Below are positions 36,318 to 48,060 of a DNA stretch of 64,000 nucleotides, in pieces. The position numbers and the translations under genes are program-made. Under the pieces are notes generated by a model. The model was not told where the DNA came from, did no database searches, and was given only the letters and a program-made list of their open reading frames with translations. The DNA is from Gnetum montanum (taxonomy: Eukaryota; Streptophyta; Gnetopsida; Gnetales; Gnetaceae): assembly GCA_015680685.1 (NCBI GenBank), contig MNCI01006577.1, forward strand, positions 136,460 to 200,459, read 5' to 3'. Position 1 is the stretch's first letter. Every line of letters starts with the position of its first letter.

Positions 36318-36540
36318 AGTTTTAGGCCATTTCAAGCCATGTGCATAGATAGCCTATGTTTGAAGTTTTAGGCCATCTCAAGTCCTAGTGCTAGTTTTAG
36401 GCCATTTTGGGCCATGCGATAAAAGGAAAGGATTTCCATTTTTAGGCCATGGTGGGCTATGCGATAGTTGAAAACCTTTTTGAGCCATGGGTTGGAGGTA
36501 AAAATATTACCAATTTTAGGCCATGGTAGGCCATGTATTT
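36318..36540 (-). repeat. TTTTAGGCCAT repeats
   Basis: Seven or so copies of TTTTAGGCCAT(G/T), often followed by G(T/G)(G/A)GGC(C/T)AT, spaced 30-60 bases apart, beyond the 3' end of the antisense gene. Each unit contains the palindromic core GGCC. Confidence 0.75.
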
Positions 36541-36775
36541 TTATAATTTTTAAATTTTACAATTTTTATGTGTTTTGATGTTTTTATGTGTAAACTAACT
36601 ACTGAAAAGTAATTGGGCAAGAATGCAAACTTAGCAAAAATGCACAAACAAAATAAATATATATATAATGCAAACAAAGAATGTAAAATGCACATAACTA
36701 AGCTAGTATAAAACACACAAAAAAATGCAAACAAGCAAGGTATGCAGAAGTGGGGGCAAGCAAGCACCTAGCGTA

Positions 36776-39700
36776 CTTTGGATTAAGGGAATGCCTTAGT
36801 CACACAGTTGGTTCCTAATTTGGTGTGGGTTAGGGGGTGTCTAGGGCCTAGACAGTACTATATGGCACTTGCCTTGGCCTTCATCAATTATGTTGAAGTG
36901 CAATTCTACCCACAAAGCTTTCTCTAGGAGTTCAAGGGCTCTTGTTGGTTCCTTAGGCTAGTTTTTTTTTTGCATGTTTCACCCTCCTCCTTCATGGGAG
37001 GCATGTCATTAGGGAACTCCACCTCTGATCCTTGTTTAGTGTCAATGTTACTAATGGTTAGAGGGGCTACATTGTCACCATAGATGATGACCTTTCCACT
37101 TTCATACTTGTAGCTGGGCTAACTAAGGCCTACCTAAGATGAGGTTAAAACACAACATCTCCTTAATCATAATGAATTTACTGATGGTGGGGAATTACTC
37201 CTCCTTATGACAACACACGAATTATTAAAGGATTTTAGGCACATTGTCTTTGTAGATTTGATTTGATCAGTAAGACCTAGCTTATCGATGACTATGTATG
37301 GGATGATATTGGTTGCTACTGCATCATTGACATGCATCATGCAGATTCTACATTACACCAAGTGGATGGTGATAAAAATTGACATGGTAATGACTTGACC
37401 CTTCCTAGGGTCAACCTTAATCACCTCATCTCAAAATGCCAAGGGCATTGAGCTCAATTCCTATGAGGGAGGAGGTAACATCATAGCATGGATGGATTGT
37501 TCATCTATTGGGATGTCCTCCATGACAAGAATGGAGGTTAACATGTGAACTAATGCTTTGCAGTGGATGGAGGAAGTCATTATCAGGTCGTATAGACTTA
37601 ATGTTGTGTTCTTCTATTTCAAAGCCTACTTAACCTAGGCCAATGCATCAAGGAAGTCCTTTTCACTATCTGCTACTTTGTTGTTGGCCTTCATCTCCTC
37701 CATGTAGCCTAAGAGATAGATTTCTTATGAAGGAGACTTGGGCTTTGCTTGCCTTGCTTAATTTGAGGCCTTAGTGCTCTTTTGTTGGTTACTTATTGCG
37801 GTGTCTTCGATTGATTGGGCAATTGGAATAGATGAAAGTGGAACAGGGTTTGGTGGGCCTAATGTCCTTTGATCCTAGTGTTGCCTAAGCATTTGATTAA
37901 TAAGGTGCTCATTGGGCCTCTTAGGTTGCCATCTCTATTGCCTGTTGTTGTTGGCTATAGGATGGGGCTTTGAAAAAGTAGGGATTAATGCGTTGCCCAC
38001 CACCAAACTCTAGGTAGGTAGGGAGTCTACATGTTGCAATTCCCTTACGATGAAGGATGATTATGCTGTTGCTACCACGACATTTTATGGGACCCTAATC
38101 ACAAAGGGTGTTATGGGTGTCCAAGGTGGTGCTTTGACAACAAAAGGAGTTCTCAAACTAGTTGATGTCAAGGAGGCCCTGGTGTTGCTAGAGAGCACAC
38201 AAAACACAAATGGTTCCTGCGTTGCTATTAAATCATCATCAACATTGATAGTGTTGATGATGTACCCTGTACTGCTTGCATTAAGAGGATCCTTGTAAAC
38301 CCCCATTGATTGGTTTTGGGGGTGCACTAGGTTGGTTGTGTCAAGGACCAACTAATCCTTGTCAATCATGCATTGTATATCATCCTACAAACCCATGCAT
38401 CAATTTGTATTGTGACCTTGCAATTGGTGATATTGAAAAAACTAGTTCAATTCGAAATGCTTAGAAATAGGAGGCTCATTTGGTAGTGTGGCTAATAGAT
38501 TCTTAAGGAGCTTGCAATAATGATCATGCCACTTGAAAGCATCCTTAAACATCTGCTTATATTGGATGCATCTAGCATGAAGTGATTGGTCCAAGAGCTC
38601 TGATCACTTAAAAAGAAATAGTGTATACTTCAAGTGATCCTTGCACTTGAAGTTCAACCATGAGGTAGTTGGTGCTATGGTTGTGGATGATGCAAACTAA
38701 TTGTTCACTGCAATGCTAGAGCCAGCTACCTTGTTTTTGTTTGCTAAAGCCTTGGGTGACTTGGCCATTGGTTTGGCATTGTTTGGATTAGCCTCGTTGT
38801 CCACATTGTGACAGTTGTGGTTGCCTACTTATCTTTGTCCTTATCCTTTTCTTTCTTTACGTGCAAGTGTTTATAGGCCACATAGGCTAGCTCCTTATTG
38901 GCCTCTACCACATCTTGAATGCTCTTGGTTTGAGGGAATTCTTAGCTCAAGGATTTCAGGGCAAGGTAATAGAGTTTTGACTTGATGAAGTCATTCACTA
39001 TGCCTTTGAAAATGACCAACAAGCATGTTTCCATGATGGACTCGTGAATTTTATTGAGTGGTGTGCTCTAGCATTGGATGCATTTTTGCATGAGCTCTAA
39101 ATGGCCCTACTTAACTTGCATCAATTGATCCAGGATCACCTCAAGCTTCAAGTTATACTTGAAACACATGATGAATTAGGTGAGAAACTCCTCCAAAGAA
39201 GAGATGGAGGCCTTGGGGAGTGCATGATAGCAATATAGTGCCTTGTTGATTAGGAGCATGGAAAACACATGGATGATTACATGTGACCATTCCTGTAGTA
39301 GAAGGAATTCAGACCAGAAGGTCACTAGATGGGCATTAGGGTTCCCTCCACCATTGTATTTGGTGAAATGGGGTAATGGGACCCGGTGGGTAGTGTTAGT
39401 GGTGGAACTACAGGATTGATTAGATCATCCTGGTAAAAGTCCATCACATGAAAATTTTTAGAACAGGTGGCATTGAGTTGCTTCTCCTCTTCAATGAGGC
39501 TTTAGATTAGCTGGAATGCTTGATCCAAGCCTAATGTTGTTGTGGTAGGCTGCATCGATTATGGTGCCCACTGTGCTGTTTGGGTAGCCCACAACCTGGC
39601 TCTAAGTTGTGTGACCACATACGATGCTTGTTGCATGGGCTATGTGACGAGCACAGTGCCTAGCCCCCACCATCTTTTTTATGGGTTGCACTATTTTGAA

Positions 39701-40200
39701 GGGTGCAAACACAATAGGAAATGGAACAAATAACACCTAAGCTATATACAATTGAGAGATGAGAGGCAATGGGATGAACGATGCTTAAGTCGTATGCAGC
39801 TGAGACATGTGCACAACATGCACATAAGGTTGCATAGGTGCAATAGTTAATGGTATATAAGGTTGGATATGTTGAACAAGCTAAACTAGCTTAAGAGACT
39901 AATTAGGCTATGAAGGTATGAAGAAAGGCAAGTTAGAAGGAAGTGCAACCTCCTCGTGCATCTGTTGTGTTTGGTGAGTCACCACCATAGGCATTGACCT
40001 AGGTGGTGACACTTGGCTGATAGAGGATTGAGACAATGGAGGCATGAACGTGGAGGTTGTCCACTAGAATGAGGTGTGGAACAGGTCTTCATGCTTAGAT
40101 CAAGCTTCAAACTCATCTAGGTCCTTTTGTAGGGGCTTTTCATCATCATTCCCTACCTCATATCAAAGGTTGCGGATGAGGTTATCTAGCATCCACTGGT
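36776..40200 (-). pseudogene. gag-pro: O1 gag-PR remnant
   Basis: Minus-strand Gag and protease. The Gag region shows VPLPHFTKYNGGGNPNAHL (39390-39330), a typical Tat Gag entry, then FKYNLKLEVILDQL (39160), IHESIMETCLLVIFKGIV (39050-38990) and HVKKEKDKDK near 38840. A zinc knuckle of CX2HX4HX4C type is seen as FQYHQLQGHNTN(stop)C (about 38440-38400), with the first Cys lost. The 38351-38085 part is open (NLVHPQNQSMGVYKDPL, PFVVKAPPWTPITPFVIRVP). The pre-protease and protease segment runs 37650-36780 (KALVHMLTSILVMEDIPIDE; AVATNIIPYIVIDKLG); the catalytic D-S/T-G motif could not be found. The end at about 36776 is where the intron-like stretch begins. Confidence 0.82.
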
Positions 40201-40949
40201 AGGTCTCTGTGAGCAAAATAAAGTACATAGCTAAAGGCAACCATTCATTCCCATTTCAGTGTATGAGTTCAAAACTACATTTGACATCCATTTATTGGTG
40301 GTCTATGTACACACCTGCCTAGAGCTTCATGCAAATTAAGTTATATTACTTGTCATTGAGCACCATGAATTTGGGAGGTAGGTTGCACAACTCAAAAGAT
40401 TGCATTTATTCTACCAGGATAAGACCTCCAGCTCCATGAAGGTCAAAGTAGATCTCTTACTCAATAGGCTAAAGAATAATTGGGCTTGAAACATAGGTCA
40501 AAGCTTGCTCAGGATTCATGATGCAAAAGGGGGAGATGCAAAAGTTACTGTTGGCAAGAGGTAGAAAGAGGCTAACTCTACAAATTGAAACAAAAAGGCT
40601 GTGTGAGAATGCAAAAAAATAAAAATAAAAATGACTAAGTATAAAATTACTAAAAAACTGGCTAAATATAAAAATGTAGAAAAATGACCAAGTATAAATT
40701 ACTGAAAAAATGGCTAACTCTAGGACTACACTTAGGGCCAACTATGCTCACTACACTACGAGTTGACTATGCTCTCTTAAGCATCCAGAATTTGGCTAAG
40801 TGTTTGATGTAAGCTCTCATGGTTATCAAGTAGGGTTCTAGGTGAATTGATGACAGGGACTACATGGGGGTGAAAAAAACATGTAAGGTAATAACCAAGG
40901 GAGGCCAAAGAAGGAAATGGCAAAGGCCCATTTTCTAGCACTAGAAAAC
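40201..40949 (-). other. O1 leader
   Basis: About 750 bases between gag and the 5' LTR. It has an imperfect tandem repeat near 40630 and 40683 (ATGAC(T/C)AAGTATAAA). On the minus strand, just after the LTR, TCTAGTGCTAGAAAATGGGC is a possible decayed primer site, but I cannot name the tRNA. Confidence 0.5.
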
Positions 40950-42655
40950 TATAGCGGCAAAAATGTCAAAGGCTAGAATGGTACACTGAGAGGTTTGCAG
41001 TCATACAACCATGACCTTGCATCCATGTGAGGGCCTATTGGAAAATGAAGGCAAGGTGCCTAGGATAGTCTTATCAATCAAACTAGAACTTATGGGATGT
41101 TATGACAAACAAATGTAAGGGGTTTGCTGGATGTTTGCAACATCCATGGTGTTTACAAGGGTGAGTGTAGTCAAGGTTTTTGGTGCAAAACGAGGGTGCA
41201 AATGTGCAAATATGTTCAAAAATAGTGAAAAATGTGAGTAGGATCCTAAAGTGCATGGAAAAATGCTAAAAATGTATAAGATGTGAGTGAGAGAGAAAGC
41301 AAGACCACCCCAAATAGGGGAGGGGGAGCATAGTTAATTACAAAGAAAAGGTGAGGAGGTATATAGTGTATAGATAAGCATAATAGGTAGCATAGTCATA
41401 GTCTTAGGGTGTCTAGGCTACAAAAACTGATGTCCTTCATAAAGTTTGAGCCTACTGGGTTAGCTACTATGATATCCCATGAGCTATGGTGGGCTGTAGT
41501 GTACAATAGTACTATGGTGGTGTGCAATAGTACCAAGTTATGTCCCAAAGTTTACCAAAATGCCAAGTACACTTGGATGCCAAATGCCAAGAATGCCAAT
41601 GCTCAAATTTGCCAACTGAATGCAAGATTTGCCAATTGAATGCTTCAAATGCTAACTGAATGCTTCAAATGTCAACCCCTAGAATGTGGAATGTTGGAGG
41701 TATTTATAGGGCTAGGGTTAGCCAACATTGTGGATTAGGCACTAGGTGGTAGAGGGCTAGCTGGGATGATGCTAACCCTAACTACACTTCCACTGAAGCA
41801 AATGGTGTTTTGCTAGTGTGCTCCAATGGACCTTGTGAGACTGATAGACTATGACTATGCTACCAAGACTACATGTGTGAGAGAAACAAATTGCCAAGTA
41901 CTTGAAAATAATGCAAAAGTTTAGTTTTGGAGACTATGCTCCATGACTATGTTGTCCACTCTCTTAAGTAATGTTGAGCATAGGTATAATTTGAAGGAAA
42001 ATGGGGGATGCAAAAGAAGTGCAAATTGTTGATCTTGCTTGCTAAAGGAATGTTGGAGCTATGATGGAGACTAATATTAAGTTCTCAAGGCTTTTGGAAA
42101 TAGTTTTGGATGACTATGCTGACTACGCTCTAGAGCATAGTCCAATAGTTAGATAAATTTTGCCAAAAGATGAGGTCTAGTGTAGACTATGTTGACTATG
42201 CTCTAGAGCATAGTCCTAGTAGGGAAAGAATAACCTTAACACTTCAAAAAATCTAGCAAAAATTGATGTCTTTGTGTAGCCTATGCTAACTACACTTTGG
42301 AGTGTAGTAGGAAGCATAGCCTCAGAAGTTAGAAAATCTACCATACTATTTCTTCGATCCCAAGCTAGCCTAATAGCCTTTGGCTTAACACTTTGGAAAA
42401 TTTGCAAAACTAGCCATTTTTATGCCAACTACGCTGACTACACTCAGAGTGTAGTCCTGATAGGGAGAGTGTAGTTAGGACACTTAGAAAAATCTTGTAA
42501 GTATGGGTTGTTTGTGTTAACTACATTGACTACACTTTGGAGCATAGTCCTAGTAGTGGGGAGTGTAGTCTCAACACTTAAAAAAATTTACCAAGTTTTG
42601 ACACTTAGAAAAATTTGGAGTTGAGACCTAAGAGCCCAAATTTGGTGGTGTTTCA
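40950..42655 (-). repeat. O1 5' LTR
   Basis: 1706 bases, partner of 23433-25179. It starts (minus strand) TGAAACACCACC at 42655 and ends TTGCCGCTATA at 40950. Palindromes: GACTATGCTCTAGAGCATAGTC is perfect at 42194-42215; 42121-42142 has one mismatched pair; 42436-42456 is perfect with different arms (GACTACACTC). Confidence 0.92.
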
Positions 42656-42660
42656 GTCCC

Positions 42661-43561
42661 TTTCATTAAAGAAACTTTTAATAAATTGGTGACCTTGGTA
42701 GTTTCCAAAATTAAAAAGGATTCAAAAGGTTTGTACATCCCTTAGACTAATAAAATGACTACAAGCACTAGTTATGGGACTAGAAAGATATGTTACCCAT
42801 GCCTAAAGGTCCCCTCTAACTAAGGCCCTCTTTCACTTCCTACTTCTCTTTTCTCCTCTTTGTGGAATGGTGGTTATTTTGTGGGGGCAGTCCTATGTCT
42901 TGAGGGGGTGGATCGGACTGGGAGTGGTGTTGCGAAGTCACTGAATGAGGTTGGTTTTGGTTTAGACTAAGGATGGATCTTCTCATGTCATTTTAAACAC
43001 CAACTCCACAAGAGACTTCTTATGACCTTAATTCAGGATTCCATCTCACCTTCTTAGTCATTCGTCTATGCTATCATAACTCATCTCACTGTTGGTTTTT
43101 ATGTTATTCTTGATGTCTTAATTTGATATGTTGGAATTCTTAGATAGATTCTTTCTGGTTGGTTCTTAACTTTTCATGAACATTAATTGATTGTGGGGCC
43201 CATGGACTCTGTAGTGAGGGTTATGCAAGGATAAAAAGGGCATGTGCCTACCATGGGGAGGACCCACTTGCATATCTCTTAGTTTGGTTAGTTAAGTCCC
43301 TTACCTTAGACATTGCTACAATTTGATCTTTCGCATATTCCATTATGTATTCCACTCCATGTGCCTTAAAATCTCATAATATTCATTCTCTAGACTATTT
43401 TATCAATCTTCTAAAGTTTTTAAACTCCAATACCCTCTTCTACTATTCTCATCATGTTCGTGGATTTTTGGGCTTCCATTTGATCCCAATTTCATTCAAA
43501 AACTCCTTGTATTTTGAAAGTTTGACGAAAGTCAACACAAGTCAACAATGATCAATAATTG
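42661..43561 (+). other. A2 3' region after O1, non-coding part
   Basis: A2 sequence resumes after the right GTCCC. About 900 bases with no domain on either strand. Confidence 0.5.
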
Positions 43562-43650
43562 TGTCAACTAGGCCTAGTCGATGTAGTCGACCCCATTGAT
43601 GGGGCCCCATCAACTAGGCCTTGTCAATGCCTACCAAAAATCCTATAAAT
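43562..43650 (+). promoter_or_regulatory. internal LTR-like promoter of A2
   Basis: A block of GTCGA, TTGATGGGG and AGGCC motifs with a perfect 18-base palindrome at 43596-43613 (TTGATGGGGCCCCATCAA) precedes TATAAAT at 43644. The A2 LTRs carry the same kinds of motif directly before TATAAATA (15040-15124 and 47195-47282). Downstream of the TATA box the LTR similarity fades. About 150 bases further a GAG|GTAAGC donor-type site is found at 43799. I infer a second promoter for the 3' ORF, perhaps with an untranslated first exon. Confidence 0.5.
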
Positions 43651-43799
43651 ACTACCAAGAACTTTAACATTTTTAACATTTGCTTCATAACATGAGGGAA
43701 GTTTTTACCATTTTTTAGAGCTCAAAACCTTCTAGAGCCCATAACTTCCCAACTGTTTATTCAAATCACTTTGTTCTTTGATCCTATAGCTACTGGAGG

Positions 43800-46700
43800 T
43801 AAGCTCTTAATCATGGAGGTTGCAAACCATAAGGTTTCTGATGAAGTTTTTTGAAAATGTCCTTAACTTTCCCCAAAGGATTAATGAATACAACAATATG
43901 AAACCATCAATTGTTGAGAGTTAACCCTTTCAACATCCTTTAGAATGACTTATTAACACTAAAACACATGTAAAATAATGATTAAAATTGATTAAATTAG
44001 CCATAATCACAAATTAGCCAAGTGTAACTATCCTAAGGAGATAAGGTATCCCAGTTGTTTCATGTTACACAACAATTGCTAACCTGTGGTCATGTTGTGA
44101 TTATGGATGGTGCCAAGACCGAAATGATTGTATGAGGGAGGACCCTCTTAACTAAGGGAGAAATGGCCTAGAACTAGAAGGGGCCAACAAGAACATGCTT
44201 AGGATCAACTAGAGGAAACCCATGAAATGGAACTTCTTCAAGAGGAGCCCAAAGTGGAATTTGTTTGATAGATTCTTGAAGAAGAAGTTGCAATAAAATA
44301 ATCGTAGCATGGGGAGGCACCAAGATCCATACCAAGGCTTGAAGTTACACTAACACAAGCTTGCCTCGACACCATCTGGCCCCGTGATATCCAACATTTA
44401 ATTCTCTAGGAACTAAACTTTGGACCATTTTTAGAGCATGCTCCAATAGAGGTGAAAACACAATTTCAAACCTCTTTCATGTGGTCAATCATCACTTAGT
44501 GGGGAGTGGTACATGGGAGATATGTACCTATTTTAGAATAATAGAAGGGTAGCTCCACAGTGAAGATTAAGAACATTCAAGTGTCCTACTCAACTGAAGC
44601 TATCACATAGGTGCTTAGGTTGCCTGATGCTAGGACACAATTGGTAAAGCTATCTTTGCAAGCTAACTCGAAGGACAAAAAGGAGTGGACCCAATGGTGT
44701 TATGGAGTTGACCATAAGAAGTTTGAATGCTTACATCGGTGAAATGGATATATTTTGATATAGTGGCCTATCACCTTAATCTGACGGTGGGGCTCAGCAA
44801 GGTGATCATTGTTTTTCACCTGGGCATGTGTCGCTCTAAGTGAGAGATTTCCAGAAAAATTTCTATAATTGATCTATTTAGAGATCAAGAAGTGTTTCAA
44901 AGAAAATGAATGTGGAAGGAAAACCATACCTTTTCAATGCCTCATCTAGAAACTTTGCAAAAGGGTAGAGATCGTTTACTATTCAAATGACATGATTAGG
45001 CATTCTCCTATAGTATCGTGGTCTAAAATGATGAATGAAAAAACACTTGCCATGACTAAAGAAGTGGAGCAATAGTTGCCACCTCCATTTCCTACTCAAG
45101 AAACAACATTAGAGGCCCATGCAGCTATTAAGTGCTTGCATGAAATTTGAGAGTAGCTCTTGCATGACTAGGAGTAGCATGCAGAAAGAAGTGGTGGTGA
45201 CCCATATGTATATCAATTGGAAATGAGTCACCTTAATGAGGTGGCTTAGATAATTAGCCAAATGAAAAGAGGTGGACCTATATTCTCTACCCAAAAAATG
45301 TAATTTCCTACAAGATCAAATCTTACTGTGCAAGAGGTGATGGTGTCTTTATCTCAACATCATTTATTCCTAGAAATCTCTAGGAATGCTACCTCCTTTT
45401 TGGTGTGCTTGGAGGAGGGCAAGGGGGAAACTATATTGGTGATGCAGTACCAAAGGTAGGAGACTACTACTGAAGTAGTTGTTGAACAAATTGTAGAAGA
45501 ACTTAATGCACCTACGATGTCTACACTAGACATATATGCACTTTGAGATGTGTAGACATCCACAGGCATGGTTAGTGGAAGATTGAGTGTAGCCTAGCGT
45601 AAAGAGTTGTTGGACTAATTGGTGGGGACTAAGCAACCAATTCTGAATATCTTTGATTTTTCAGAAAACATTACTACAATCCAATCAAAGCTACTAGAGG
45701 CAATAGGAAAATTCATCATCTTGGAGGAGAAACTTGAAACAACCTAAGCACAAAACCAATGCTTGGCCATAAAAGTTAGTAAACTATGTGCTTGTTTTGT
45801 TGATCTTGCACTCCTCATCCCAAAAATAACTAGAGATGAAGTTTTTCAGTAGCTTCAAGAACAATTAAAATAAGCTGAGGAGGAAATAATAATGACCATC
45901 TTTAACCAGTCTATAGCAAAAGAAAAAACCTACTCGGTTCAAATGTGCTAAGAACATGAATCTCTAACCATAGAAAATCATTGCCTATACAATGTTGATG
46001 GACAAAAATAATAGATGTAGGAATTCATTCATCAATAGTAGGAGTAGCTTATCAGGGTAAACACAAATTTAAGGAAATTAGCCATGGAGAATTACAATCT
46101 ATATATGAAGGAAGTTTGAGCCTTACACCAAAAATCTACCATTGAGATTGCCATCTAGAAAAATGAGCCTCTTAAATTTGAAAGAGTGAAAAATCACTAT
46201 AGAGACCAAGTTGGCCTATAGAAGGATGTGAATGAGAAGCATATTCAAATGGCTAAGGAAAAAGTAAACAAGGCCCTCTAACAACTGCAACAAGGAAAAG
46301 AGGTGTGGCAGCCCATCATTGATGGAATAGATGCCTATAAACAAAGTGGAGATCTACCTGAAGGAGTTGAAAATTAAAGAAATGATAGAGTATATGGAAC
46401 TAGCCAATCTTTATTATGCAAAATTGACAATGATGATTATCAAATGGCTAAGGAGAACTCGAAAAGTAGGTGGCCAGCTCCTACTTACTGTATGAGGCCA
46501 AGTTCAAGCACCACAAGGACACCAAGTAAAAGCTTGATATGAAAAATGCTAAACTCAAGATTCTTAGGGTATGATTCATCGATCAATGATAAACTACCAA
46601 GGACCTGGCCAAGAGAATGAATGATTACCAGGAGCTGCAGAACACATTCAGGGCATTTGACATGAAATGTAAGTAATTCATTGCCTAGTTCATTAATGCT

Positions 46701-46975
46701 AAAGAGTTATTTCTAGAAATTCTCTATCCTTGGGATGTGCTCATTCTAGCCCACTTTGGTGAAGCTATTAGACTATGCATGATTCTAGGAGTAAGAAGGA
46801 GAAAATGATAGCATTACTGGATGGTTTTTACCTCCCACCAGAAGTTGCAGCAGCAGCAGGACAACCATAATTGCCTCAGCCACCGCACATGCCTAAAGTT
46901 GATGAAGGTCCTTTAGAGCCTCAGGAACCTACACTATCTAGGACTATTTGATCTTCTCAACTGACTTGATGCCAT
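43800..46975 (+). pseudogene. A2 extra 3' ORF, function unknown
   Basis: Long decayed plus-strand coding region between INT and the 3' LTR, the position where Athila elements carry an env-like or extra ORF. From about 44100 there are repeated coding-like stretches: GPFLEHAPIEVKTQFQTSFM, VLRLPDARTQLVKLSLQANS, KDKKEWTQWCYGVDHKKFEC (44400-44740). From 45600 to 46550 the sequence is dominated by Glu, Lys, Gln and Leu (ILEEKLETT, ESLTIENHCLYN, QMAKEKVNKAL), suggesting a coiled coil. The end has PRTWPRE and Pro/Ser-rich tails. I see no signal peptide or transmembrane segment, so the name env is not supported. Dozens of stops and several frame changes. The product is not recognised. Confidence 0.55.
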
Positions 46976-47161
46976 TAAAGTATGTGCTATCTAATTTTGT
47001 AGAGTCATATCATGGTATTCAATTTTGTATCATGAACATCACAATTTTTTGTAATGTGTTGATTCGTACACTTAGGTACTCAATTTGTTAATTCTAGTAT
47101 CAATTAATAATCCCATACCTTTCTAATTTTGTGAAGAAACTTGAGGATGAGTTTTCATTTA

Positions 47162-47173
47162 GTTGTGGGGATA
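47162..47173 (+). other. A2 polypurine-like tract
   Basis: GTTGTGGGGATA stands directly before the 3' LTR start TGATGAG. It is short and partly decayed but in the right place. Confidence 0.55.
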
Positions 47174-48060
47174 TGATGAGTCATGGTTGGCCTCATCAAC
47201 AAGGCCTTGTCGACTAGGCCACTTTGACTGAGCCCCGTCGATGTGGCCCTGCTGACATAGGGTCTATCGTTTACTATAAATACACATTTACTGGCTACAT
47301 TTATGGCATCAGTTAGTCATAGTGTAGTGAAGTTCTTGTAGTTTTTCCAATTGAAAGTTAGAATATTTTCCCAAGTGCCTACAATAGGAGTCATTAAGTG
47401 CACAAATCTTTATTTGAGCACTATTGTACCTAAGCACGATAGTGTGTGTGGCAATAAAGATGAGCTTCTTGATAAACCTTGTAGCATTTTAGATAGTTTA
47501 GATGTTTCATTTATGCATTTAATGCTTTTAGTTATTAATTCAATGATTTCAAATAATTAAGCTAATGGAGTAATTAAGCAAGATAAGCTAGATAGATTAA
47601 ATACATAAGTATGACTACTTCGAGCATTACACATATTCGCTTGGTAATCCTAGTAGCATTATTGCTAGGTGCGCTTAGTAGCATAATGCTTGGTAACCTG
47701 GCACTTGATACTTGGGTTCATGACATGTATAGAAAGTGGGACTAGATACTTATGTTAGGACTAGTTAGCAACCAGTTAGTTAGATAGATTAAATTAGTCA
47801 TTAGATTACTTCATCTCTCTCTTCAAGCACCAAAGAACATAAAACATAAAATGATAAAAATCATATGCCTTGATTACACTAAACCATACCTTTATACTTC
47901 ACAAGTGTAATTGGAAAGACAACGAACGACCTTAGGGCAAGGTTTAGTTCCTAGAAGAATAGTGTACTAGAAACTATAAAGTCCAAAAAATTTGACTAGA
48001 TTGTGCATGAATGCTTTGTGATTCATATGGTTGGGCGTAGGGGTACCTCACCGCTCATCA
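47174..48060 (+). repeat. A2 3' LTR
   Basis: 887 bases, homologous to 14982-15902. TATAAATA at 47275-47282, then R/U5 with CTTCTTGATAAACCTTG and CTTGGTAA units at 47638-47705. It ends GGGGTACCTCACCGCTCATCA at 48060. The ORF at 47351-47560 is the LTR counterpart of 15217-15402 and not a gene. Confidence 0.92.

Larger units (their letters stand above)
30434..36775 (-). other. putative PR-RT intron of O1
   Basis: About 6.3 kb that separates the end of PR (near 36776) from the RT entry. On the minus strand the low end is a good acceptor: a T-rich run then TTTTGCAG at 30434, after which the RT frame opens. The donor is not resolved; candidates are CTAG|GTGCTT at about 36774 and ACT|GTGTGA near 36805. 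Ogre elements are known to splice an intron at this point. The stretch contains an oppositely directed gene (31070-36124) and tandem repeats at both ends. Whether it was ever spliced cannot be told from sequence alone. Confidence 0.45.
23433..42655 (-). mobile_element. O1, Ogre/Tat-like element, 19.2 kb
   Basis: Complete minus-strand element with LTRs of about 1.7 kb (5' LTR 40950-42655, 3' LTR 23433-25179) flanked by a perfect 5-base target duplication GTCCC at 23428-23432 and 42656-42660. Internal order on the minus strand: leader, gag, PR, a 6.3-kb interruption that looks like an intron and carries an antisense gene, RT, RNase H, aRH, INT, 3' untranslated region with minisatellite, polypurine tract. 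Large size, a second RNase H behind the native one and a break between PR and RT are features of the Ogre/Tat lineage. All genes are decayed. Confidence 0.9.
14982..48060 (+). mobile_element. A2, Athila-like element with nested inserts
   Basis: Plus-strand element bounded by homologous LTRs (14982-15902 and 47174-48060) that share start TGATGAGTCAT and end (C/T)TCATCA or TTATCA. It has a decayed tRNA-Asp-type primer site, gag, pol and an extra 3' ORF. It spans 33.1 kb because S1 (828 bases) and O1 (19.2 kb) are inserted; the element itself is about 13 kb. It sits in the G1 integrase. The flanks TAACT (14977-14981) and GAATT (48061-48065) match at 3 of 5 bases, a plausible decayed target duplication. 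The LTRs have diverged by roughly 15-20 percent by eye, so the insertion is old. Confidence 0.88.

Noticed and set aside
43562-43650. Solo LTR of the A2 family
   Set aside because: Similarity is limited to motifs before the TATA box; no TGATGAG start, no CTCATCA end and no R/U5 match were found.
43800-46975. Envelope gene
   Set aside because: Position fits an Athila env-like ORF, but no signal peptide, transmembrane segment or cleavage site could be seen.
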